NCBI RefSeq assembly: GCF_902141855.1
Contig: NZ_CABFVH010000047.1
Coordinates: forward strand, 1-41,877
Length of the DNA stretch: 41,877 nt
Reading direction: 5' to 3'
Source of the DNA: Methylobacterium dankookense
GTDB taxonomy: Bacteria; Pseudomonadota; Alphaproteobacteria; Rhizobiales; Beijerinckiaceae
The notes under the pieces were generated by a model. It was not told the origin of the DNA. It worked only from the letters and a program-made list of their open reading frames with translations, and ran no database searches. The position numbers were made by a program, and so were the translations under genes. This document shows positions 7,125-13,827 of this stretch, piece by piece. How positions within the stretch are numbered: the stretch's first letter is position 1; each line of letters opens with the position of its first letter.

Positions 7125-8528
7125 TCAAGCCGAAATTTCGCCTGAATAGCTTGGTCCGGCCTCAGGTAATCTTACAGCCTCGACGCAACGCCTCGCCTGG
7201 GCCACGAGTGGGCCGGCTGAGTACCGGCCGAGAGTCATCCCCTTGCGCTTATGGCCAACCACGGCGGCGATGATGCTCTCGGGCTGGTCCGCCTGTTCGG
7301 CCTTGGTGATGAACCAGCGACGAAAGCTGTGGAAGTTGACCAGGGAGCGGCGCTGTCCTGGGACGACGTGATCGACGCCTACTGAGCGGCGGTAGTCCGT
7401 GAACTGGTTCGATGCCTTGAAGGAACGCTCTCGCTGAGACCCCGCCTTCTTCGGAGCGGGCCACTCAGGAAAAACGTCATCTTCCAGGGCCTTCCCCTTG
7501 ATACGACGAGCAACGATCTCCGATAGGGCAGGGTGGATCGGTACGGCGCGCTCCTTCGACTCCTTCTTCTGAGGCTTGAACGTGAACAGGCCAGCCGCGC
7601 AGTCCTTCACCTTCAGGTCAACGATAGCATCCAGGCGGGCCCCCGTGAGTGCGCCGATCCGCATAAGGTCGTGCATCCGCTGAGGTGCATCACCGCTTAG
7701 AAGCTTGCCCACCTCCTCATCAGTGAATGACCGCTCCTCTTGGGGCTTAGCCTTCGGCTTCGGAAGTTGCAGGCGAGCCCACACGTCCACGGGAACGAGC
7801 CCACGAAGCTCCAGCCACTGCCAGTAGCGAGAGAGGCGGTTCAGGTATTTCTTGAGGGTGACAGGGCTGAGGGGCGCCTGCGTAAGAGTCGGCAGATCGT
7901 CCATGAACCGCACTGCTTCGCGGCGGCTGATAGCCTCCAGCGTTGGGCTGACCCGGTTGGCCTCGCACCATGCCGTCAGAAAGCGAATGGCCCGCTCATC
8001 ATCCCCCTGCGTGCGACTCTTGTTGCCGGCCTGCTCGATGAATTGGCGATGATGCAGGGTAACGGGAGTGGCTTCACCCTTCGCTAGCGCCTCGAACTGA
8101 GCAGCAGCCGCAACCCGTTCAGCGTCATAGATCGGTTCTGCATCGTGACCGGGAAGCTGCTCCACCGCGACTGGCCTGCCACGAATGTCCTCGCCCCGCT
8201 CACGCACTGCGAAGTCCAAATTGTCGACCTCCTCAAAGGTCTGAGCCCGCGCCCGCTGGGCTGCCATTGCCAACGCCTCACGAGTCAGGCTTTCACTGCG
8301 GATCGAGGCCCCATCCGGGCCACGGCGAGCGTGTTCAATCTCGGCCTTCAACTCGCTGACCACCTGCCACTTGAGCTGGTTCGCGATGGCCAGACTGTCC
8401 GTTTGAAGCTGCCGCTTGAGGCGAGTGCCGAGCTTCTTCTGTAGGTCGCGAGGAACCGCAACCGTCACCCTCCACTTGCCGTGGTTCTGTTCGAGATACC
8501 GGGTATCGGAGGAGGAGGGGCGGGGCAT
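7125..8528 (-). CDS. Tyrosine recombinase / phage-type integrase
   Basis: A 467-aa integrase. The N-terminus (about 8-65) is a DUF6538-like region (YLEQNHGKWRVTVAVPRDLQ). A SAM-like core-binding domain spans about 160-260. The catalytic domain spans about 265-445 with the complete set R298 (in LTGARLDAI), a lysine near 321-325, H400-x-x-R403 (HSFRRW), H426 (VVGHKRK) and the nucleophile Y436 (GRYS). All catalytic residues are present, so it should be active. I chose the ATG at 8528; a TTG one codon earlier is the alternative. It catalyses site-specific integration and excision and probably defines the accessory island at 1-8650, although no att duplication could be found. Confidence 0.92.
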   Translation of the reverse strand: MPRPSSSDTRYLEQNHGKWRVTVAVPRDLQKKLGTRLKRQLQTDSLAIANQLKWQVVSELKAEIEHARRGPDGASIRSESLTREALAMAAQRARAQTFEEVDNLDFAVRERGEDIRGRPVAVEQLPGHDAEPIYDAERVAAAAQFEALAKGEATPVTLHHRQFIEQAGNKSRTQGDDERAIRFLTAWCEANRVSPTLEAISRREAVRFMDDLPTLTQAPLSPVTLKKYLNRLSRYWQWLELRGLVPVDVWARLQLPKPKAKPQEERSFTDEEVGKLLSGDAPQRMHDLMRIGALTGARLDAIVDLKVKDCAAGLFTFKPQKKESKERAVPIHPALSEIVARRIKGKALEDDVFPEWPAPKKAGSQRERSFKASNQFTDYRRSVGVDHVVPGQRRSLVNFHSFRRWFITKAEQADQPESIIAAVVGHKRKGMTLGRYSAGPLVAQARRCVEAVRLPEAGPSYSGEISA

Positions 8529-8631
8529 CAATTGGGCTCTGCGTACCGCAAAAAGTACCCCACATGCGTACTGCGAACCCTCTGGAAGGTCTACATTTTC
8601 TTTTGCATCAGAGGGTTAGGATACCCCTTAT

Positions 8632-8672
8632 GGAGCTTCCCCTCAGCTCCACCAGGTCCCTCAGAACCTGGT
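8632..8672. other. Two back-to-back hairpins upstream of the integrase
   Basis: GGAGCT(8632-8637)/AGCTCC(8645-8650) and ACCAGGT(8651-8657)/ACCTGGT(8666-8672) are perfect stems placed end to end. Their loops share the string CCCTC. They lie about 100 bp upstream of the integrase start, near where core-like DNA begins. They could be an attachment site, an operator or a short structured RNA. AGCTCCACCA resembles a tRNA 3' end, but no T-loop is present. Confidence 0.35.
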
Positions 8673-8830
8673 GAATGGTACCGAGGATCGTCCAGACCAA
8701 GCCCTTCACGATGTCCCGTCGTCATCCTGCCCTTCGAGCAGGTGCTCGGCGCGCAGCGGTCGCTTGGCGGATCCATTCGACGACAGCATCACTGATCGTG
8801 GGCGCGTCGCGCGCGCAGGCACGCCGCCCG

Positions 8831-9028
8831 TCACTCTTCGGGGCCGCCCTGGCGGTCGCGGTCGAGCTGGCGCAGCAACTCCGCGAGGCGCGGGTCGAGG
8901 CTCTCGTCGAGGACCGGCTCGTAGAGGGCCTGCAGGTGGCGGCCGAGCCGTTCGCGGACCAGGGCGTCGAGCTTGGGCGCGCCGGTATCCGGGGAGGAGG
9001 AGGGGGTATCGCGGTTCGGCAGCGTCAT
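8831..9028 (-). CDS. nepR: NepR family anti-sigma factor
   Basis: A 65-aa protein whose core (LDALVRERLGRHLQALYEPV, then LDPRLAELLRQLDR) matches NepR, the alphaproteobacterial anti-sigma factor. NepR sequesters the EcfG general-stress sigma factor and is titrated by phosphorylated PhyR. The start at 9028 gives the usual length; the open frame continues upstream to 9142. In most relatives nepR neighbours ecfG and phyR, but neither is visible in the neighbouring sequence, so this is an orphan copy. The low-complexity N-terminus (NRDTPSSSPDTGAP) is typical of NepR's disordered head. Confidence 0.75.
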   Translation of the reverse strand: MTLPNRDTPSSSPDTGAPKLDALVRERLGRHLQALYEPVLDESLDPRLAELLRQLDRDRQGGPEE

Positions 9029-9197
9029 GACACGGATATTGGCCGGGAACGGCGCAGGACAATCCGGCAGGATACGCCCGGCGGGCGAGGAGGGCGAGCG
9101 ACTGCGCAGGAAATCACCACACGCCCGACGGTGACGCATCATTGTGCTTGAGCGGGAGCCGCCGAGAGGTTAAATCCCTCCCCGGCTTCGCCGAAAG

Positions 9198-9225
9198 AAA
9201 AAAGGCCACTCCCGAAGGAGCGGCC
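9198..9225 (-). terminator. Rho-independent terminator (minus strand)
   Basis: A 9-bp stem (GGCCACTCC 9204-9212, GGAGCGGCC 9217-9225, one mismatch) with a CGAA loop, followed on the minus strand by six T. No annotated protein gene ends here, so it probably terminates a small RNA. Confidence 0.8.
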
Positions 9226-9324
9226 CGAAGTCTAGGGAGGAAACGCCCAAGAAAGGGCTGCACGACCGCGACGCCATCGCCGCCGTGCCCAATCCTTCTG
9301 CCAGAACGCGCTGCACCGCACCAT
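9198..9324 (-). ncRNA. Candidate small RNA with anti-Shine-Dalgarno motif
   Basis: A strong minus-strand terminator at 9198-9225 is preceded, in transcription order, by GTTTCCTCCCTAGACTT. This carries a single-stranded CCUCC complementary to Shine-Dalgarno sequences, the arrangement typical of alphaproteobacterial trans-acting sRNAs. The 5' end is unknown; about 9324 is only a rough limit. A 30-aa Arg/Trp-rich ORF (9232-9324) overlaps the segment, but its SD spacing is poor. The interval 9029-9453 holds no other convincing gene. Confidence 0.4.
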
Positions 9325-9392
9325 AACCCTTTTAGGGGAGCGGGTATGTGCGGGCTGCATGGTAACGTTTTCAGCTGAGCCATGAAGCCCGA

Positions 9393-9423
9393 ACCGGCGC
9401 GGATCCCCGGGATCCGCGCCGGT
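9393..9423. promoter_or_regulatory. 31-nt near-perfect palindrome upstream of binding-protein gene
   Basis: ACCGGCGCGGATCCC (9393-9407) is exactly complementary to 9409-9423 around a single central C. It ends 30 nt before the GTG start at 9454, so it would sit in the leader. It could be an operator, or an RNA hairpin that affects translation. If the longer ORF from 9382 were translated, it would instead be coding. Confidence 0.55.
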
Positions 9424-9453
9424 GCGTTCCGCGCCCTTTGCCGGAGGTCGCCC

Positions 9454-10224
9454 GTGCGCCGCTTCCCACCGGAGTGCATCGTCTGCCTGACCGAGGAGAC
9501 GGTCGAGACCCTCTACCTGCTGGGCGAGGAGCGCCGGATCGTCGGCGTCTCGGGCTATGCCGTGCGCCCGGCCCGGGTGCGCCGCGAGAAGCCCCGGGTC
9601 TCGGCCTTCACCAGCGCCGACCTGCCGAAGATCCTGGGCCTGGAGCCCGACCTCGTCCTCGCCTTCTCGGACCTGCAGGCCGGCATCGCGGCCGATCTCG
9701 CGCGCGCGGGCATCGCCGTGCACCTGTTCAATCAGCGCGACGTCGCCGGCATCCTGGCGATGATCCGGATGCTCGGCGCCCTGGTCGGCGCGGCGGAGCG
9801 GGCCGACGCCCTGGCGGGCGCCTACGAGGACCGGCTCGCCCGCATCGCGGCGGAGGCCGCGACGGGCCCGCACCCGCGGGTGTTCTTCGAGGAATGGGAC
9901 GCGCCGCTGATCTCCGGGATCGGCTGGGTCTCGGAACTCGTCGCGATCGCGGGCGGGCGCGACGTGTTTCCGGACCTCGCCGGGCAGGCGGCCGCCAGGG
10001 ACAGGATCGTGGCGCCCGAGGCGGTGGTCGCCGCCGCGCCCGAGGTGATCCTCGCCTCGTGGTGCGGCAAGAAGGTGGTGTCGGCCCGGATCGCCGCCCG
10101 GCCGGGCTGGGACGCGGTGCGCGCCGGGCGCATCGCCGAGATCAAGTCGGCGCTGATCCTGCAGCCGGGGCCGGCCGCCCTCACCGACGGGCTCGACGCG
10201 ATCCGCGCGGCCCTCCGTGCGTAG
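9454..10224 (+). CDS. Cobalamin/iron-siderophore-type ABC substrate-binding protein
   Basis: A 256-aa protein of the BtuF/FepB periplasmic-binding fold (COG0614). Evidence is RRIVGVSGYAVRP near the start, then LPKILGLEPDLVLAFSDLQA (lobe 1), a long linking helix, HPRVFFEEWDAPLISGIGWV and the second lobe ending APEVILASWCGKKV. The GTG at 9454 is chosen because GGAGG lies six bases upstream; the longer ATG frame (9382) contains a palindrome and no SD. No signal peptide is seen from this start, and no permease or ATPase gene adjoins it, so export and transport partners are unclear. It is probably a cobalamin or chelated-metal binder, possibly acting alone in the cytoplasm. Confidence 0.75.
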   Translation: MRRFPPECIVCLTEETVETLYLLGEERRIVGVSGYAVRPARVRREKPRVSAFTSADLPKILGLEPDLVLAFSDLQAGIAADLARAGIAVHLFNQRDVAGILAMIRMLGALVGAAERADALAGAYEDRLARIAAEAATGPHPRVFFEEWDAPLISGIGWVSELVAIAGGRDVFPDLAGQAAARDRIVAPEAVVAAAPEVILASWCGKKVVSARIAARPGWDAVRAGRIAEIKSALILQPGPAALTDGLDAIRAALRA

Positions 10225-10233
10225 TTGGACCGC

Positions 10234-10521
10234 TCAGGACACCGCCTTCAGCTTGTCGGCCATGGTCTGCTCCTTGTCGCGGCGCGAGGAGAAGGCCATC
10301 GTGTAGAACACCCGGGCGACGCCGAGTTCGGCGAGCCGGGCCTCGCATTGCTCGATGAGACGGCAGACATCGGAGAGCTCGCCCTCGATATTGGTGCCGT
10401 TGGCGTGCATCTCGGCGTTCAGCGGGCTCGCGTCGATGATGGCCTTGATCTCCCGCACATAAGGAGAGACCGAGGGGCCGACTCCCATCGGCACGATGCA
10501 CAGATCCGCGACGACCTTCAT
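10234..10521 (-). CDS. MTH1187-family thiamine-binding protein
   Basis: A 95-aa protein starting MKVVADLCIVPMGVGPSVSP. It matches the MTH1187/YkoF-like family, which has a ferredoxin-like fold and binds thiamine or its pyrimidine moiety. Typical elements are the VSPYVREIKAIIDASPL helix, the NTEMHANGTNIEGE-like strand (here NAEMHANGTNIEGE) and the RVFYTMAFSSRRDK closing segment. GAGGAGA lies about 7 nt before the ATG. It is convergent with the binding-protein gene (9 bp between stops). It probably buffers thiamine-type ligands in the cytosol; the exact substrate is unproven. Confidence 0.85.
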   Translation of the reverse strand: MKVVADLCIVPMGVGPSVSPYVREIKAIIDASPLNAEMHANGTNIEGELSDVCRLIEQCEARLAELGVARVFYTMAFSSRRDKEQTMADKLKAVS

Positions 10522-10665
10522 GGCTTGTCTCCTCGCAATCGGGCGCGACGGTTCGGTGAAGGCCGAAGCATCGCGGGCGCGCCCTGGGCTACAGGGATCG
10601 CGGCCGCGACCGCAAGGAGGCGTGATGAGGACCGAGACCCTGCGAACCCGCCACGGGGCCGCGCC

Positions 10666-11013
10666 ATGATCGCGGTGATCTTCGAGGTCTGGCCGGCGCC
10701 CGGCTGCGAGGGCCGCTACCTGGAGCTCGCCGCCGCGATCCGGGACGAGCTCTCCGAGATCGACGGCTTCATCTCGGTGGAGCGCTTCCGCAGCCTGGTC
10801 GATCCGGACAAGATCCTGTCCCTGTCCTTCTTCCGCGACGAGGCCGCGGTGAAGGCCTGGCGCGAGCGCCCGCACCACCGGTCGACCCAGGCCGCCGGGC
10901 GCGGCGGGGTGTTCCAGGACTACCGCCTGCGCATCGCGAGCGTGGTGCGCGACTACGGGATGACCGAGCGGGCGCAGGCGCCGGAGGACAGCCGGGCGGC
11001 GCACGGGGCGTGA
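10666..11013 (+). CDS. Antibiotic biosynthesis monooxygenase (ABM) domain protein
   Basis: A 115-aa protein with one ABM domain: MIAVIFEVWPAPGCEGRYLE, then IDGFISVERFRSLVDPDKIL, LSFFRDEAAVKAWR and HHRSTQAAGRGG, followed by strand YRLRIASVVRDY. ABM proteins are dimeric alpha/beta barrels that include quinol monooxygenases and haem-degrading enzymes. The conserved His of the HHRSTQ segment is present. It lies 22 nt upstream of the OsmC gene in the same direction, so the two probably form an operon for reactive-compound detoxification. The exact reaction cannot be deduced. Confidence 0.82.
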   Translation: MIAVIFEVWPAPGCEGRYLELAAAIRDELSEIDGFISVERFRSLVDPDKILSLSFFRDEAAVKAWRERPHHRSTQAAGRGGVFQDYRLRIASVVRDYGMTERAQAPEDSRAAHGA

Positions 11014-11035
11014 GGCACGGAGCGTGAGGGAAGCG

Positions 11036-11488
11036 ATGTCGACCTACACCGCCGAGATCGCCTGGGCGCTGAAGCCGGGCGAGGATTTCGCGAAGGGCCG
11101 CTACGGCCGCGGCCACAGCATCGCCTTCGACGGCGGCGTGACGGTCCCCGGCTCGGCCTCGCCGCACGTGGTCGGCAAATGGGCCGTGGCCGAGGCGGTC
11201 GACCCGGAGGAGATGCTGGTCGCCGCCCTCTCGGCCTGCCACATGCTGACCTTCCTGCATCGCGCCCGGCTCGCCGGGTTCACGGTCGCGGCCTATCGCG
11301 ACCGGGCCGAGGGCGTGATGGCGGAGATCGCCCCCGGCCGGCAGGCGGTCACGCGGGTGACCCTGCATCCGGAGATCGCCTGGACCGGGGCGGCGCCCGA
11401 TCCGGAGGCGCTCGCCGGCCTGCACCACGCCGCCCACGAGGAATGCTTCATCGCGAACTCGGTCCGCACCGAGGTGGTGGTGGCCTGA
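11036..11488 (+). CDS. OsmC family peroxide-protection protein
   Basis: A 150-aa OsmC/Ohr-type protein. It has the N-terminal strands (YTAEIAWALKPGEDF), NPEE-like helix VDPEEMLVAALSACHMLTFL carrying one peroxidatic Cys in SACHM, and the second Cys in AHEECFIANSV, the two thiols used to reduce organic hydroperoxides. The ATG at 11036 follows GAGGGAA; an in-frame GTG at 11024 is unlikely. It follows the ABM gene by 22 nt, which suggests co-expression under oxidative stress. Confidence 0.88.
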   Translation: MSTYTAEIAWALKPGEDFAKGRYGRGHSIAFDGGVTVPGSASPHVVGKWAVAEAVDPEEMLVAALSACHMLTFLHRARLAGFTVAAYRDRAEGVMAEIAPGRQAVTRVTLHPEIAWTGAAPDPEALAGLHHAAHEECFIANSVRTEVVVA

Positions 11489-11505
11489 CGCTCCCGTTGG
11501 CTCGC

Positions 11506-11898
11506 TCAGGCCCGCAGCAGCAGCGCGATCGCGGCCACGATCAGCACGCCGAAGGTGGCGATGATGCCGCCGCCGCGGCAGGCGAATTGCTGGGCCGAGT
11601 TCTTCGGCGCGAGCATCCCGACCGGGTGCAGCAGGCGCGCGACGAGGAGCACCACGAGGAGGCCGGTGACGAGCCCGTGCGCGGAGCCGCCCGCCTCGAG
11701 CAGCGCGATCAGCAGCAGCGCGAAGGGGATGTACTCGCCGAAATTGGCGTGCGAGCGCACGCGCCGGGTCAGCGCCTCGTCGCCGTTGCCGAACAGGGTC
11801 CGGCCCGAGAGGCGGCCACCGACCACCCAGCCGGCGAGGCCGACATAGAGGAGGGCGAACAGGCCGGCGAAGAAGGCGGTCGTCGTCGGATAGGTCAC
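11506..11898 (-). CDS. MAPEG family membrane protein
   Basis: About 130 aa with four hydrophobic segments: TTAFFAGLFALLYVGLAGWV, YIPFALLLIALLEAGG, GLVTGLLVVLLVARLLHPVG and a C-terminal IIATFGVLIVAAIALLLRA. The motif RxxxNFxEYIPFALLL (VRSHANFGEYIPFALL) between helices 1 and 2 is diagnostic of MAPEG, the superfamily of membrane glutathione transferases and eicosanoid enzymes. The start is uncertain, either GTG 11898 or GTG 11919. It is convergent with OsmC (17 bp between stops). It may take part in detoxifying electrophiles or lipid peroxides at the inner membrane. Confidence 0.88.
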   Translation of the reverse strand: MTYPTTTAFFAGLFALLYVGLAGWVVGGRLSGRTLFGNGDEALTRRVRSHANFGEYIPFALLLIALLEAGGSAHGLVTGLLVVLLVARLLHPVGMLAPKNSAQQFACRGGGIIATFGVLIVAAIALLLRA

Positions 11899-12171
11899 GC
11901 GGGGTTTCCGGGGCGGCACGCCGTCGATGCGGCGCCCGCGCCGGCCGCCGGCGGGGCAGGGCGCCCGGGCCTCCAGATAGCGCGGGACGGCGGCGCGGAT
12001 AGGACGCAGATCCCCGGATCACAGGATCCCGGGCTCCAGGGACCGCCACGGCTCCCGGCGTGGCGGCGCGGCCACGCCCGCCGGGCCCGTCGCACGGCGC
12101 GGCCCATCGGACACAATTCGGATACGGAGGCGGCCTAGCGAGACCGATCGTCCCGTCCCGGAGCCCCGGAC

Positions 12172-12471
12172 ATGCGCACAGTCACGACCGCCCTCTGCCT
12201 CGCCGCCTTCCTCGCCGGCCCCGCGGCCGCGGCGGAACGGCAGAGCACCCGCGGCCTCACCTGCTCCGCGATCAAGGCGCTCGTCGTCCGCGACGGCGAG
12301 GTCGTGCTCGCCTCCAGCGAGACCGCCTACGAGACCGTGCTGGCCGATGGCGGCGGCTGCCAGAACGGCGACAGCGGCTCCCCGGCCTACGTGCCCTCCG
12401 CCGACGAGGCGAACTGCTTCGCCGGCTGGCGCTGCACGCAGCGCAGCAGCGACGGCGCCAGCAGCCACTGA
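12172..12471 (+). CDS. Small secreted Cys-containing protein (99 aa)
   Basis: There is a clear Sec signal peptide (RTVTTALCLAAFLAGPAAAA, cleavage near residue 21). The mature part of about 78 residues contains four Cys (in LTCSAIK, GGCQNGDSG, ANCFAGW and WRCTQRS), likely forming two disulfides in the periplasm. Small Cys-rich exported proteins with a TCSAIKALVV-type start occur in Methylobacterium but have no assigned function. It stands alone between the MAPEG gene and the catalase-like gene. Confidence 0.7.
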   Translation: MRTVTTALCLAAFLAGPAAAAERQSTRGLTCSAIKALVVRDGEVVLASSETAYETVLADGGGCQNGDSGSPAYVPSADEANCFAGWRCTQRSSDGASSH

Positions 12472-12526
12472 CGGCTCGGCGAGGAGCCTCGTCCCAGGCC
12501 GCGCCGCTCAGCTCAAACTGCGCGGC

Positions 12527-13603
12527 TCATTCCACGCTGCGCGGCTCTCGGATCGGGCAGCCGTTATGGGTGGCCCGGAATCCGGCCGATTCCGGATAGA
12601 CGGCGCGGCGCGCCCGCATGATCGAGCCGAGCGGCCGGTGCGCGGCGAGCCCGTGCCAGGGGCTGAAGGCGAGCCCGTCATCAAGGCGCCGGACCTTGTC
12701 GTCGCTCCAGCTCGCCTGCGGCGGCACCGTGATGCGGGCGACCGCGACATAGGGGCTCTCCGTCTCGGGCCAGGGCACCGAGGCATCCTCCACCGGCATG
12801 GTCTCGGGATTGGTGAGGAGCTGGGCCCGGAGCTCCCAGGTGCCGCCCTGCCCGGCGAAGAAGGCGGAGACCGCCTCGCGCAGGCCGTTCGGCTTGCCGT
12901 TGACGTTGAGGGCGGCCCCCGTCAGCGCGGTCAGCTCCGGCGAGACCGGGGCGACCGCGACCTTGGCGACGTGGTCGCCCCAGCGCAGGGGCGCCTGGCT
13001 GTAGAAGGTCTCGCCGAGGATATGCGTCTCGGGATGGCCGCCGAGCGCGATCACCGTCGGGCTCTTGGTGCCGACCGCTTCGAGCGCCGCCTCGACCCCG
13101 CGCATCAGGGCCGAGAACGCCTTCTTGAACACCTGCGGCGTGTCCGTGGTGGCGGCCAAGAGCTTCAGGCTCTTCAGGAAGGCGGTCGCGTCCGGCGCGA
13201 CGAAGGCAGGGGCGTTGGCGAGCACGAAATCCTGCGTCGCGTCCCCCTCCGAGCCCGGCAGCCGCTCGCCCGCCACCCCGAGCACCTTGAGCGCGAGGCC
13301 GCGCGGGGTGGAGACGCTGTCGTCGAGGATGTCGCCCGGATTGGTGGAGAGGCGCAGCACCGCATCGTGATCGCCGGGCGTGGCGAACAGCCCCTGCGCG
13401 AGGGCGGGGGGCAGCCCGTCGAGCACCGTGAGCCGGCCGGTGAGGAGCCCGTGGCTCTTGGCGTGGACGCCGCGCACGGCGTGGCCGTAATCCTTCAGCG
13501 TGGTGCCCTGGATCCTGGCGAACTGCGCGATCATCCCGGCCTGCACCTGCGCCTCCTCGGGGGCGGGGCGCTCGAGGTCGGGGCTGTAGCGGACGGGCTG
13601 CAT
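12527..13603 (-). CDS. Catalase-family (SrpA-like) haem protein
   Basis: A 358-aa protein shorter than monofunctional catalase (about 480 aa) and matching the minimal catalase-related group. The segment RGVHAKSHGLLTGRLTV contains the distal His region. RLSTNPGDILDDSV and GLALKVLGV are the conserved catalase core. DFVLANAPAF is equivalent to the catalase DFxxxNxPxF motif, and RARRAVY near the C-terminus supplies the R-x3-Y proximal haem ligand. GGAG precedes the ATG. No signal peptide is seen. It is probably a cytosolic haem peroxidase/catalase for peroxide defence. Confidence 0.85.
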   Translation of the reverse strand: MQPVRYSPDLERPAPEEAQVQAGMIAQFARIQGTTLKDYGHAVRGVHAKSHGLLTGRLTVLDGLPPALAQGLFATPGDHDAVLRLSTNPGDILDDSVSTPRGLALKVLGVAGERLPGSEGDATQDFVLANAPAFVAPDATAFLKSLKLLAATTDTPQVFKKAFSALMRGVEAALEAVGTKSPTVIALGGHPETHILGETFYSQAPLRWGDHVAKVAVAPVSPELTALTGAALNVNGKPNGLREAVSAFFAGQGGTWELRAQLLTNPETMPVEDASVPWPETESPYVAVARITVPPQASWSDDKVRRLDDGLAFSPWHGLAAHRPLGSIMRARRAVYPESAGFRATHNGCPIREPRSVE

Positions 13604-13827
13604 GGGGGCTCCGGAAGGCGCACGGGAAGGCGCTCGGCCGGCGCGGCCGGCCGATGGCCAACCGCGCGCCGCCCGGGACGTTCCGCCCCCGATCCGGCCC
13701 CGATCCACCCGTCCACCCGGTGTCAGCGCGTTCAAAGCGTCAGGACCGTCATCCTCGTAACATCGACTCGAATCCGACCCTGCCCTATCCAACCCTACGG
13801 TTACCGTCCCGATTCGGGAGAGACACG

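Noticed and set aside
8631..8653. Possible tRNA 3' end (AGCTCCACCA)
   Set aside because: No T-loop consensus or cloverleaf can be formed with the upstream sequence.
9232..9324. 30-aa Arg/Trp-rich minus-strand peptide
   Set aside because: The SD spacing is too short, and the segment is better explained as an sRNA with terminator.
9226..9453. Cobalamin riboswitch upstream of the binding-protein gene
   Set aside because: I could not find the conserved B12-box, and the only strong structure is a simple palindrome.
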